Source of the DNA: Saccoglossus kowalevskii | Lineage: Eukaryota > Hemichordata > Enteropneusta > Harrimaniidae | DNA: 39,413 nt | Direction of reading: 5' to 3' | Assembly (NCBI RefSeq): GCF_000003605.2 | Contig: NW_003142306.1 | Location: 92,184-131,596, forward strand | Shown: piece after piece, positions 10,921 to 25,900 of the stretch | How positions within the stretch are numbered: the stretch's first letter is position 1 | How the letters are laid out: every line of letters begins with the position of its first letter | Position numbers and translations under genes: made by a program | The notes under the pieces: model-generated | What the model was told of the DNA's origin: nothing | Database searches by the model: none | What the model saw: the letters and a program-made list of their open reading frames with translations, nothing else

Positions 10921-13900
10921 CTGAAAAAAAAAATAATGTAAATATTGCGTTTTCAATTTGTGAGAATGTATTACACTTTGGATATAGAGAATGAAAAATA
11001 AAAGTTTCGCAATTAAAAATTCAACGCACATAAGGCGTGAATGTCACTCCTAATAAATATACAGATAAATCAACATGTTTGAAGTTTAATCTCGAAATAG
11101 GTAATTTAATTTGTCACCTACCTTTGCACTAGTGGCAGTAGTTGATTTAGTTTCTGACGAAGAAGAATATCCTGAACTGAAGACACTCGTGCCTCTTTTT
11201 CGATGCCAGGCTGATTTCACTTCGTCGTTCATCACACAGTGAAAAATAAATACGGCAAACCCCTGTGACAGATAACATGTGTAATGTGAATCGTATGGTG
11301 CATATCCATGTATATTACCTTGATGTCTCGCAATATCAACTGCCGCTCTGATAACAGTGGAATGACGTACCACTTTAGAGCAACAACGCATAATAATGTG
11401 CAGTGTGTAGTCACTTCCATGAAGTAAAGTAGACAGTGGTTGATTTGAACGACATTGCATTCACTACATACGTCATTTTTACATCACAGACACGCTGCGT
11501 TACTAGAGGGTGCGAATTATCGGAATGACGTATTACGCAAGACATCCACTCTTATTATTATGCATGCATTATTCAAAACATGTTTGTGAATGTATGTACC
11601 ATTATATCGAAATATAATAAACTCAATGTGTATAACATGTGAACAATCAATTTATAAGATATAATAGGTCATATTTTTTAATTTCTGTATATTTATTAAA
11701 AATTTAAATTGGACTGATACAACAATCCGTTTCAGAGTACCGATCTCTCTTCCCTCCCAAAATATTACATTACATCTACGTAAATATTTGTATTTATAAT
11801 CATTATAACCTTAATCATTGACGTAGATATTTGGGACACGGGTAGCCTGGTACCAAAATAGAAACACCCCTAGTAATGTTAGCATTATATACGTCCTGCT
11901 ATATATAATAAAGTATAATTGTGTATACGTAATGTTTCTTTCACTTTACGTGTTGCGATCGAAGTTAATGTCGTTACCTGTGTTGAGTTTAGTATCACGA
12001 ACAGGTATTGGAAAAACACTGTGTGTTGACTGAATGAAAAAATTCCGAACATCCACGTCAGCCCCAATATTGGCAGAAGCAGGACACTAGCACGCAATCC
12101 AGACCTGTATTTGGAGAGACAATAGCTTACTGAAACTGCGATATGTTTAAACATACGGTTGTGTTTTACGCTCTGAACGTATTTCTTTCGCAACATTGAT
12201 TTAATTATCTGTCTGAAAAAATATTGTAAATACCAGTAACTGATCAACTTTATTCAAACTGTTGCTTATATTGCATGTCAGTTTTATGACAATGTGTACA
12301 ACATATATACTCTGCGTCTTGTGTACGATCAAGAATATATATATTATTGACGAGTAAAGACTATGGCGTACAACTGATTAAACCCACAGAATATTTGTGT
12401 GCGATATTGTATGATTTTTTTTATAACTTACTTTATTTTTTCAATTTCCGTCTTTTTTGCCGTTGCTCGGATAGTCATGAAAGCTCGCATAACGGCGATC
12501 AGTACAACACAGTTCACCTGCAAGATAAGTAAGAACATCGATCGATAAGTGTGTAATTAAACCTGTGTATGTTAATAAAATAGAGTGTTTCCCATAACGG
12601 GTTTTAAATTATCTTTATGGGGGTGTTCACCTTTAATATCACAGATCACACGTACCGTGCGAACAGGATATAGATATAACGACTTCCAATAAAAGACAAC
12701 TCTCTCTAGTTACCCAAGAAACGTATATATATATATATATATATTAATGACAACTACCATATACACCAGTCCTATAAATAGCGCCCTCTAGTGATGGCAC
12801 GCTTATGTGACGTCAAACCGACGTGTATGGGGAAGACAATGTCGACTTTGCTTAGTTTTGTTGTTCGTCACCTACAGTATAGTAAACATCTCAAAACATA
12901 ATCGCTATAGATGGACGACTAAAGATCAAAACGATAATGACGAATTGAATGGCCTTAACGTCACCAATTAGAGTCATAGAAACGCTCGCCACCAGAGGGC
13001 GTAACTTACTACGATTACGTTAAAAGACGAATGAATATTACGATGCTAAAAAATAAGTGCATCTTTTAAAGCCATACATGACATACCACTTACAAGAGTG
13101 TGCGATTTCTCTTACAAACACGGCATAGAAATTACCAACACAATAGCTTAAATTAAAAAATATTCGAAATATATCCCACACATTGTTAAACCCTGAAAAT
13201 TGATTTACAACCCCACTCAAACTAGCGTCTTCAAGACCTGTTTTAAAAATGCAATTACTTCATTATTTTGGCTTCGTTGAATGGCAGAAGAAATGGAACT
13301 CGCAGAAAGTTTAAAACATGTCCGGTTACGGCAATCATCCGGGATATGATTATGACATCCACAACAAACCGGGATAATTCTTAAGTATGGTCTTGCATTG
13401 AGTTTTACGCGTTTTATGTCGGAAACATTCCCGTAAATTGCAGTTATATCATATTAGCGATGTATTTGTCTCGGTCTATATAATGAAAGCAATATATGAT
13501 TATAACTAAATATTCAGTTCGGTTGTCACATGGGATTACGAAGTTGAACTGCACTGATTTTACTGTTGTGGCAAAATAAAAAAAAATAAATGCCGGGAAA
13601 AATGGGCTACTCACCAATATAACAAACATGGCCGGGCCAATGAATGCAAAAATATGACCGTCTCCTGTAGACAACCAACAGCTACAATATAAATTCGATA
13701 ACAAGCATTGAATTTACCAGTTGACGAATATATATTTTTACTGATCAATATATAGTTTATCTTTATCTCACTCGCTATGCAGCTCTAACAAGTAATCTGA
13801 GTTTCCACAATGCAACGCAACCTATAAGAAATGGCTAACTCAAGAATTATACATATACACTTGGCGCTAGAAATATTGTACCAATTACTCTTGCAGTTGA

Positions 13901-16900
13901 GTTCAATTGTTTCAACACTCGGTACATGTGACGAGGGTATCAAGTGCATATGATAGAAAAACAAACATTGAGACACCGCCAATTTAAAGCGGGGGAGTCG
14001 TCACCTACGCATGCGTCAGGTGGCATATCGTGTCATTGTTTACAAACAAGCTTCTACCCATGAGCCTTTGCGTTATTAGCATGTGTTGTTATCATCGCCT
14101 GGGACTCAAGTCCCACGCGTGCACAGGTGACGACCCTCCCACTTTAACGCTGAAACAACACAAAACACGCAACCCTGTTTTTAGTTGTTATACATGGAAT
14201 TCCACTCAACTGTATAAGTCATAAACAACATTTATAGAGAAAATGTGTGATTGAAACTCACTATGATGCAGTTCCATAATTCTCGAGTCCAGTTGCCATA
14301 GATACAGCTACTATTACCACTGGTGTGACGTAACCGATACAGTAAAAGGACACCAGTCTGTAACGACCATGCCAAATGTTCCGTACCTTGACGTATAATT
14401 GTATTCCCTGAGCTAGCATCCAATGGAATACAGCGAGGTAAAGGTAGTGTAGAAGAATAGCTATAAAAGTACATACTGCCTGTAGGAGGCAAATTCAAAT
14501 CCATGTTAACGTCATACATTTTTTCATAACTTGCTAAAACTGTCGTATTGTGTCTTAGGGAAACTTCTCCAGTGAAATACAGATTAATATCATTTCAGAC
14601 GAGTTATATTGTGACACGTAGTAGGCAAACTGTGAGAATACATTCTGAAACGGTTTGTGCAATTAGAGTTTTGAAACGATTTAACAAGATGTCAGATGAA
14701 CTTATTAGCGCGGACTTTACAAAATCTAATTTGCAAATATCAACAAGAAATTACCAAAAACAATTACAAATACGAACGTTTAGCTCTATGGTTATACAAG
14801 AAATCGACTATTCTGGGTGCAGCGAAAAACAAAATACTATGACAGGTGGTCATTGTATCATGGCAGCGTGTATCGTGCTGTATGGAATTCAAAACATCAT
14901 TACCGCTATATACCATGGGTAGATTGAATACATATTAAACTGACATATCGCAGTATAAAGACTGTGTACGTGACTATATTGCTACAAATTGACTACAGTT
15001 TTGCACATGGGCAGAAGTGTCTTTAACTTTTGACCTCGTAGCAGCAATACACACTTGTTTTGGGAGTCGTTTTTTTTAAATATCTGCCAAAATAAATATA
15101 TTTTGGGTATTTATAATAATTGCAAAAAGGCAAAACTGCTGACATCTGCTCCTTCTCAGATGAATTCGAATTCGTGTAAGATATCCCGGTTGAGTAATGT
15201 GCTTCATCGAATCGTTCACATGAGCAAAAACATGCTAACCTGATTATGCGCGGCGTCAGCACCTGCCAAGAACGTGATTTGGCCGGCAGCTAGTACCGCA
15301 GTGAGATTTAGTAATATCAGGAAACGTTCAGACTTTAATCTAGATTTTAAAATAAAATGAGAAGTTATTGCTTGTTAAAATGAAGTTCTCTAAATTGCAA
15401 ACATCCCCGGGCGTAATAAAAAACATCAACCTATGTATCTCAATAATTCATACACTCTTGAAAGTATTTGCTGTTACATGCACGCTCAGTTATGTGTTAA
15501 ACTCACAATAGAAACAATTTATTTTACGAGCGCAAATTGCGCACATGGGAAGGTTTATTGAGATGATTTCATACACGCGCCATTGCAGCCATTAGAAACG
15601 TGCTTCAGAGAACAATGTTTTCTCATTCCAGCATTTTTGAATCTGAGAATGGTTCATATCAGTTTACGGTTGCGTGTTTACAACAAATGTTGCATTATCA
15701 GTTGTAATAGCTAGGGCGTTGTGTTGCGGCTCGTACAGTGAATCGTACAGTGTTACAGTCCCCGACATTGGGTAAAGCTCACCTGAAGTAGATTATTGAA
15801 CCAATCGTCAGTATGATACCAAAAAGTGAAAGTGAACATCCTATATATGTTAGTACATTTAGAACGTCGTTGTGCATTTCCATACCCTGTATATAGTGGA
15901 ATACATAGTTATGTGTTAAATGTACGTAAACCGTACGATGAATTGACAGCCAGTGTGAAATAACATTTGTTGTTTCAAATGAAAAGAACAAGAAATATAC
16001 AACACAACAACTAGACCTCGCCATGAGTTGGTGCCTTGAAGTAATGATTAATAATAATGATCGGTTAATAATAAAGATGTTGACTCACTTGCACTGCCAC
16101 AGGCATCATCAATATCGCGAAATTCGTTAGATGAGACCATCGGCAGGACACGTGTGATTCTGTTGTTTCTACAATATCCGAACCGTACGTCGACCACTGG
16201 GGAGTGTCAGTCCTTTTTAAATAAAATAAACGAAAACAATATTGTTTGTGTGCAATGCCTCTAACAGAATGTTATTGGCGCTAAAATGTGTTTAATGAAA
16301 TCAATCATCGATTTGCTCTAGTAATTCAATAATTTTATTCGCATGGCTGGTTTTGGGAAATGATATGCTTGAATGGCTATCTGACATTATCACATTAATC
16401 TTACGTAATTAGTGTTGTCACATGTTCAATTTTGGGGGCGTTTCATCGACAGGAGAGATTAGGGAAAGGCGTAAGTTGTGTTAGCGCACATGTTAGCCTG
16501 TTTTACGAAAAGTGCGGGAACACTTAGTACGGGCTGTAACAAAACGCTAAGTACGGGCTACATCTGACTCGTTTTTACGACCCGGTCTCGACTCTTAATA
16601 CACGCTTAGCTCGTGCTAAACATCCAAAACACCCTTGTATTCAATGTTCATTTGGAAGATTTACTAATATATTCATAAATATGTTTTTCGGTATGCTATT
16701 TCCGACATATGGTAATCAACGCGAGCACATCCAGAGATATTATTCTCGAGAAACAATGGAATGACGATGTAATAATATGACAGAACCCCACACCCTCCCC
16801 GNNNNNNNNNNNNNNNNNNNNNNNNNNNNNNNNNNNNNNNNNNNNNNNNNNAAATAAGTGACTGCCTGAAAGTACCATTACTGTTGTTCAAATTTCATTT

Positions 16901-19900
16901 CACTCGGCAAGTATATTCATGTACGCCAAGGGGAAAATATCATACTTCTAAATATTGTTTATTTCGAAAAACTGTACTCCTGAAGGGACTACTTTGTTTG
17001 CTCGCAGACCTCATTTGCATATGGGTTGTGGAAATACCGATTTTGATTTCAGGGACGAATCAAAATAAACTGCAGTACATATGTAATAATCCCTGTTATT
17101 CTGCAATTTGTACTTTCTGAATAAGCATTGTTATAACATGTATACATTAATTACCCCCCCCCCCTCGTCATTTTAAAAATCAAGTAGCGTATTTTTCTCT
17201 ATTAAATACATATTTGTGATAGAGGCATATAAAATACATAATGGTTATTTTGGATAAGTACCTGGTTACTGTACTGAGTAATCATAGTTGATATGACTGA
17301 AGATTTGTATATTCCCAACACGTTTGGGTCCTTATTAAGCCGTGCTAACTGCGCACCCCGTGCGTAAACACAAGTGGTTCTAGCCGTTATGCAAATATAT
17401 GAGATTAGCTTAAAACCTGTATCCTGAACACGACTATACTCTCCGCTATAAATCTTCCATGTACTAATCTACCTCTTTCTTTTATTTTATTTGAATATCC
17501 AGACAACAAATATTGCCTTCTCTCTCTTTCTTTACCCCCTGAAAAATATTCCATAAATAATAACGCGTGAAACTGAAATTGTTAGTAATCACAGGTTCTT
17601 GTAGATGCGAATATATTCGTAAGAGAAAAAATCAATTCAAATTAATAGCGATCGCAGAGTTCAGTAGATAACAGGCGTATATGAATTGGCTATTATAATA
17701 ATGCTGAGTAAATGGGAATACAAAGTAGATTGTTCGAGAATTAGTTTCAAATATACACATCTTTCACACCACGACTTAACAAGTTTGACGTACACGAAAT
17801 CCGGGGGGGGGGGTTTACATACGAGCAGGTGAACGTACGCTGAAGAAATCAACTTGGAATCAACTTGATGACGTTAACGTAGAGAACACCTGCGTGCCAT
17901 AAACCAGCAAAATTGCCTTGTGGTATTTTTAATGAGTACCGGCACCGTCCTGTGATGTTTATGACGCCAATTACGAAGCAAGTATATAACGTAATAAGGA
18001 TATTTTTAATTGCCGACTTGGTGTAAGTTGAGAAATTGAGTTTTGAATCAATACTTATAGTCAGTTCATTTCTTGATGTTTTCAAATGAACACCAGGTGT
18101 TTCTATATAATTATAATTTTACCATAACCATACAAATGAGTGTATAGTTAAAAATTATACGTATTATCACTTTTTGCTGCTCCTAATTAGCATGCACAAG
18201 TGAATGTCCATACTCACCCGTAATCCAAAAAGGAGCAGAAAATCTCTTCATTGCTCTGTAAAATACCAAGAACGTTTGCAAATATATGTATTGTACGTTT
18301 ATATTGTATGCAAATAGCTCAGTTGATTAGAAACTATACTATATGATGTTGACAAATTTGACAGAGAAATAATCTTATCATTCATCAATAGTCAATTGCA
18401 TATTATTTTATACCGATATGTCGCATATCTGATGAAATAAAGACCGTCATCATACCAAAGGTGAGGTCATTATTGAAATCTGCGACGGAATATTCAAGAG
18501 TCTTAAACTACAAATGATATACATGGCAATAAACTGAATAATGCTGTGTACCTGTTTAGGAGCAATGAGTTTATGTTTCACCAATATCGGATACTCTGTA
18601 TTCACCGATCCTATTATCTTTAGACTCGGGTGTACGTGCATTGATATGACGTCACTGTTCAGCTTTGCATTGCTTGTACCTCTGGATGAATAAGCACAGG
18701 GTAAGCACTATTATGGGTTGTATTGTTATTGTTTTTTTTATTTTGCGGTTTTTGATGAGAAAAGTCAATAAATATCAATAAACTATAAACAAATTTCTGC
18801 ATGTCTACCTATTTACTCAACACCCCATCCCAATTTGTAGCTTATCTGTAGCATATTAAATTATTCAGCCATCACCAAATACACTAATAAAATTTAAAAA
18901 AATGTTTGGAAACTAATATTTCCCCGACGGTATTTTACCTTGATTGAGTGACGATGTCAGAGGTTACGTTCTCCATTAGTAAGTCGTCAACAGATTCATA
19001 TCTGGCGGCCACGATTACAAAATTGCCGTTAACCGTGCCATCAATGGCCGAGGCCGGCAACTCAATATAGGATGAGTCGTCATTGGTAGCTGAGCCATCA
19101 AATCGGTAACCTCGAAATCCGTTCTTTTCGAACACCCGAGCTTCATAGTCTAAAACGAAAAGTAAAATACAGATTGTATGTTAAATGTATGGCACGGAAT
19201 AATAGAAACGTTCGTCGCTGATCATTGACCACACAGTGTAGCTCAACACTACATATACCTGGGTCTCCCAGCTCAAAAGCATCGCCAGAGTGCGTTGTTG
19301 TATTTTTACGTTCTGTATCACCAAGACGATGCAAATGTAGAACACATTCACTGCGTCTACATGTCTCCTGCGCTAATTGGGTGTCAGCACCTCAATGAAT
19401 CTTGGCAACAGATACAGCAGACATCCGTGTGACAGATAATACACATAGTCTATGTATAAACGATCTCACTGCATTTTTTAATTATAAAAATACCACAGAA
19501 ACGCTGCTGATACGCGTACCCCGATTACTGAATAACACGATATAGCAGGTTTGATGTGTTTCTACAATGTATTTTTACAAGAATTGTTTTCTGCTGATAC
19601 GTCGCAAAATTTGAATAAATTGGTATGGTACTACTACATTGCATTCTGCCGACAATCATGAAGAAAACATATGTGCGCATTATTCGCTGTGTGACTTTGG
19701 CCTTGCTCTATTCAATTTAATCCCAGAAGCCAGTGATTATATGAGTCAATCAATTATTCAATTTGTTTGGCGATGAACTTGTCAGGAGAACTGTGGCGAC
19801 GAACTTGTCAAACGAACTGCGCTTTCTTTGTAGACCCTTCATTTGCTTCGTGTCATATGGCTAGGAAAATTCTTCACGCGAGTTTTAGTTTATTATTTTA

Positions 19901-22900
19901 CACGTTTGGTAGTATCCTTGTTCTCGTAGTTTAATAAAATAAACACTGTGAAATAAAACGCGCTGTAAATACATATTCAAATTGTTGGCACATAGCTTCA
20001 GTACGCTATGTTATATTATAAAGGATATATCTTTAATTTTGCTTCGTTTTGGCCATCTTTTATTCCCACACATTTGATAGAATTTCGTTAGTAAATATCC
20101 GAGTGATGAGGATAGAACAAGACATCAAAGAGCTTAACCGTCTGTCGCATGCATCAGTACTCAGATTTCTTTAGGCAGCGATTCTCGTGCAAAACACTGA
20201 ATTGAGACTGTCCAATATGTAACTGACATCATACATTTAACACGTGGTAGTATTGAATACCCAAGTGATAGCCTATGCCCGGGAATAAGTTATTACGTAT
20301 ACTATAGGCGGATTTCAACGTGATTTATTCGACATGTAGAAACGTACGACTGGGTGACCGTGCGAGTCACGAATCACCTGTGAACGAGCCTCACAATTAC
20401 CGATTTAATCGCACAGTACAATAACCCGTAACTAGTCTATTAAGAAAACTGTTGCATCTCACCAATGTTTTCAGTATGTGTCGTAACAGCAAATCCAGGC
20501 ATAGAGTCAATTAGAAATTCTGCGGCTTCATTCGATACAATATCTACAGTTTCCAATACTTCCAAAACACCAACCTGTATAAAAATTGAGACAAACGGTT
20601 CTTAATGATCTTTGAGCTCTGAAACAAATATAACGGTTCCTATGCTAATAATTACCCAGGTACACTGCGATAACTAGCGGTAAAATAAAACAGGTGAAAA
20701 TAAATGAAATACTTATTATACTAAGCTACACATACAGTGAGCAGCACTAATGAAGTGTTGCCTTGGTAACGAATGTATTTCATTGAGATACGGGGTGTTA
20801 ATGAACAACGCAATTTCCTTCCATCAAAGATACTGAGAAGGTATACCTCCACGTCAACAGGAAGAAAAAGTTAATGTAAATTGAATTTGTCGGTATTCAT
20901 GAAACATTTCTAATAACCGGCCATTATGGTATAATGGGAGTTACTATTTATACAATTTGAACAATTTTATTTTATGCGACTGATATGTGTTACTAGTTTC
21001 GTACGTTCATGATAATACTGTATTCCGGTATATATACCAGTAAAGCTGATGAATTTAGCATTTCAGGTGATGAGTACGCGAAGAAAATTTATACATAGTG
21101 TGCATGTGTTTTTTTTATCGTGTCACGTGACTGCGTCTGACAAATCGGATTGGCCACTTCAGAAATGCAATATATTAAATATAAAATGTGCACGACAACT
21201 CTGATTAGTAGACAGTTTTATCCATTCAAATAGAGCACCGTTAACCGAGGCGAAGGTGATGTTATTATTGATTTTTTAGGGTTGATGTCGATATAACAGT
21301 GAATGTGAGTTCTTGCACAAACCTCATGATCAAAAAGGTCTACCATATTCGCCATATCAGTATTTTATATGTTAAGCACTACAATACCTCACGTTAGTTA
21401 AAATATTAGAAGTAATTTTAATGCAGAAGTTCATTTCATTTAATTTAGGGTATTATTTCAATATTTACCGTGTATTTGATTGGGTTACAGTGTCGGTTAT
21501 TTCATAGAGAATGACTCAAACTTGTTGTCACTCCATTCCCTTCCAGCATACTTAATATTGTATTGTAAAAATACGTAGTGTTCTGCGCTGCAATTACCAA
21601 ATGAAGCATTTCACAGGAAATTGGGAACTCAGTAATAACATGACCTAGTTTTCAAATAAAGCGCTTAACCTCAGATAGAACTTTCATACTACTGTAACAC
21701 TATTTATTTTCATTGGCGTTTCATTTCACTATTTTGATGCTTTAGGCAATTTCACTGGGTTTTTTAGTTCACGACATTAGCTGGGAAACAGTGGGTACTG
21801 CCGTTATTCTACATGCTCACGTGGATTCAATTTAGCGAATTTTAGTTTTCAGTGAAAATAGCGATATTAAAAACCAGTAGATAATTAATGTGCTAACAGT
21901 ATTCGTGTGAACACTTAAATTCTCATTCAGGTAAGTTACAATTCAATTAAATTAAGTTCACTATGATGTGATCTACCTCACGACCATGATTACTCATTAA
22001 GCAATTACAGTAAAGTGAGTGTGTTACTATGGACCGAAATTATTAAATTATTTAGATGTTATATTATATATTGTTATACCGCCGCTATAATGACCAAAAC
22101 AAAACATTGAAAATGTTTTCTCATAGTATAATAAAATACATTTTATACACATATTAGCCATTCTTCCAATTTTAACTCGTATGACAACATAATGAATCGA
22201 AGCCTGGTATTGAGATATTTTACATTTCAAAACTGTTGTATTAAGTTGCACTATGATACCTGCAAGACTCTCAATATCATCTACCGTAAGTACTTAATGA
22301 GTATAATGTCAAGTAGATTCTGGGAAGTCAAGTGTTCATACGTGTCCTTTTACATATTGACATTGTGAAGTAGTCGCTAATGATCCGTAAAATTGGACAA
22401 AAGAACACTGTACGTAACCTTACTATTGAAATAACAAGAAAAAAAAGCAACGTGAATAGCTTTCAAAGGTTGTGATAAAGTTTAAATAATTTGTTTTTGA
22501 CATTTTATTCTGTTGATCTATCAGGATAATATTTTGGATGAAATAAAAGTTTTGTTTTGACAGCAAATATAGAAGTATTCTTTCCATGTACAAGCGTTAC
22601 GGATTTATGAATACGTATAAGTAATCACAATCTCATGGTTTGGTAGTTCATCAGACTAATATAGGTTTGTTAGGTTTGCTGTCAAAATAATATGTTTATT
22701 TAGAGTTATTTAATGAACAACCGTTACACCGCCGATATTGCAGAAGACATCGAGCCGAAGGCGAATCCATTGTGCAATACCAAGTGATAAACTAACTTTC
22801 ATACTTCCACCAAGGAGGTCATGTTTTTGATAGCGTTAGGTTGATGGACTCAGTCTGTCTTTTAGTAACATTAAGAAACATGTTATGGAAGGACTGCTTT

Positions 22901-25900
22901 GATATTTTTAATATGTGCGTTGCCGCCCAAAAAAGAACTATTAAATTTTGTTGGCAATTTGTATCACTGTCTGAACATGTAAGTAATTCAAAGGATTATT
23001 TATCAATGCAATACATATTTTTGAAATATGTGAATATAACTCCATAACAAAAGTGTTTGGCAATATGATTCCAATGTGTTCTATGTATATAGTTTGATCC
23101 GGAACATGTCATAATTCTGGCTACTATGAGCAGAACAATGTAAATGAGGGGAGGTGAATTTTCAGACACTGTAAGGTAACAAGTAAAGACACATGCATCC
23201 AACTAAACCTAAATTTTTGCTAAATCTGTGTCTTCGCCCAGGGAAGAAACCATTTTGGTTGATATCAGTTATATCCCGGTACTTCCATCCAGAAAAAAAC
23301 ATATCGGTGGATTTTCAAAGTGAGAAATGATACAGACATGTAACTAACACCAAATTGTAGTCAAAACTGTGCTGATTCTTTACTATATCATTCTATTCAA
23401 CGGAGTTCGTGACTCTTTATTACACACGGAGCTAGATCCGATAGTAACCCGCTATTCGAAAGAAAAAAAATTGCCAGTAACTAATGAAGGAATAGTTATA
23501 TATGATAATTCATGAACCTTGTTTCAGAATAGCGGGATTTATTCGCGGAGTTTCTTGTTAGTGGTAACATTGATACAGAGCTGTCGCAATTTACTTCAAA
23601 GAATACCGACAATAAATCGTACCCGAATGATTTTGTTTTATCAAGATCTAATACGCAAACAATTATTTAAATATACTCAAACTTTTTCACATTCCCTCTC
23701 TATTCATTTTTCATCGTGAATCCCCCCACGCTTTGTTAAAATCGACGGGTGTATTGATGCTTTCAAGTGGGATGTCGTCATATATTTGTTATTACTGTAC
23801 AACGTGGCGGGAATCTACTTTACCCTGGTGTTGAATGTAATCATATTGCTATATTTCGTTTATTTGAATTCCACTGATAGTTTATACTGAACTATTAACT
23901 GTTATTTAAAAAAAACGTATTGGCCCGAACCGATCCAATTTCAAGAATATGTAATTTAAGCCTAAATTACTTCGTAGCAAATGCGATAAATGGTGTAATT
24001 TTCATTAAGGCTAATAATTGACTGTATTTAAATGACTTTCGTGGGCATGATAACTGTAACACTGATTGGCTAAATACATGGCATTAACGCTGGTGAAATG
24101 GATTACTGTAAACATGAACATCACTCAAAACTCCCATCTCAACTTTCAGCTATCTACATTCAAATGTTTTTTCCTAATCCCGATTGCACAACTCATCCAG
24201 TCTCAGCAATCACTTTTCTTCAGTTTTTAGCTGGGAAAGTGTTGCTATGAGCTATGTCAATTGATTTATGTGTGTGGTTTTTTCCACTGCGTTCAACTGG
24301 CACGTGAATTATTGAACAATATATGGCGAAATTCTGTATGAATGATAGAAAAGACGGGCTATAACGCTAAGGCATACTCGAACTTCACAAATAGCATTAC
24401 AGTTCCTGCTCCAACCGCCGATCAATAAGTTGTTCCGCCCAGACTTTCTTCGAAAATTGTGCCCGCCTGTTGCTACCGTTTATGACGTAACAACAGTGCA
24501 CGAGCATTTGCGAAAACAGAAAGTGTAGCGCAGTCCCAAATGTATTCAGGCTGAGAGTAATCGATGCCATACATAGCAGAAAAGCCATTTGTATTGACTG
24601 GCCACTTCTGGATACACCTGGGAGTGACCTTTGTTTAGCCCCTCGTCAAATGCATCGGGAAGTGTGTGGCGGGTCTAAAACAAAACACATACACACATGC
24701 ATACTTTGAAGTCATTGATTGCGTGTTACATACATTTTTAGAAATTATTATTACCTGTATTTTTACCAAATACCACTTTGTGAATGGTATTATATCTGTG
24801 CTATGCACATTTTAGTTCATACCTGGTTCTTGCTTTGACGTTCTCTCCAGAAATATGTAAGATTACGTTTCAACAATGCGCTGCAAGATTCCAAGAGATC
24901 CTTTGCCAACAAAAGAAATGTGTATATTTAGTAGAATGTTATAAAACTAAAAAATAAATAATCAAATGTCATATACTTTGTTGCGATATATTTAATTATG
25001 TTCACAATTACTAGACTAAGTCACTTGAAATGATATCTTTCAGTGTTGCTTGACTGATTTGACTTGTACGACTTTGTATGAAATGCATTTTCGATTACAA
25101 TACAATCAAGTACAGTATGTTTAGCGTACAGACAAGGTACTCACATCTGATTACGAATGACACCATACAAACCTTGAACAATTGCTGCTGTTCAAATGGC
25201 GCATCAAGTGTGCTAATTAAACTTTCGTCATTCGCGATCACTTGTATGTTGTCCAGAATATGTTTAATTTCTTGCTCTGTAACATCTTCTCCGATAACCG
25301 ACGTTTCTTCCCGCAGTGTAGCGACCTACAACAGTAAACATACCACACAGTGTGTAAACATTACATCACCATTACCGTTTACCATCGTACATAGGAGAGC
25401 AAAAGCCGTTACTAATTTGAACAATATACGTCATATTTACGTCGTATTCTAACAATATATATTGTTTACATTGCAGTTGACATCTATATTACGCGTAACG
25501 GAATTGTTATCGCGTTACTGAACGTAAGCGAAGACGTAGATACGCATATTGTAAAGTGCTTTTTACTGGCATTCCAAATTGTTATCTCTCGAAAAATTAC
25601 AAGCAAAAACGTTGTTTAATACAAGTCGATATCAACACTGAACTGCCTTTATACATACTTCGTGATATTATCGTAATAACATCATAAAACTACACTATAT
25701 AGGTGTAAAAGGCGAGTTTGTTCACAGGATTCAGTTTGAAAGGTGTCCCATATTTGTTATTTTCTGCCAAAAATATTGTATAACTGGAATTCTACAAAAA
25801 CCTTGTTTTAACATTTCTGGACTAGAAACAAATTTTCTTTGAGCATAATCATGTCAAACTTTTCTACTTTCAATTTATGATATCCTGCTGTGTACAGCAG

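Noticed and set aside
14232-14519. 95-codon minus-strand frame over the TM3-4 exon
   Set aside because: It is in the wrong frame. The neighbouring frame encodes the conserved TM3 and TM4 and matches the splice phases.
16673-16891. Open frames spanning the N gap
   Set aside because: They are open only because N bases cannot encode stops.
24397-24588. Minus-strand frame of 63 codons with higher G+C
   Set aside because: It has no recognisable domain, and adding it to the receptor would break an already matched 0-0 phase junction.
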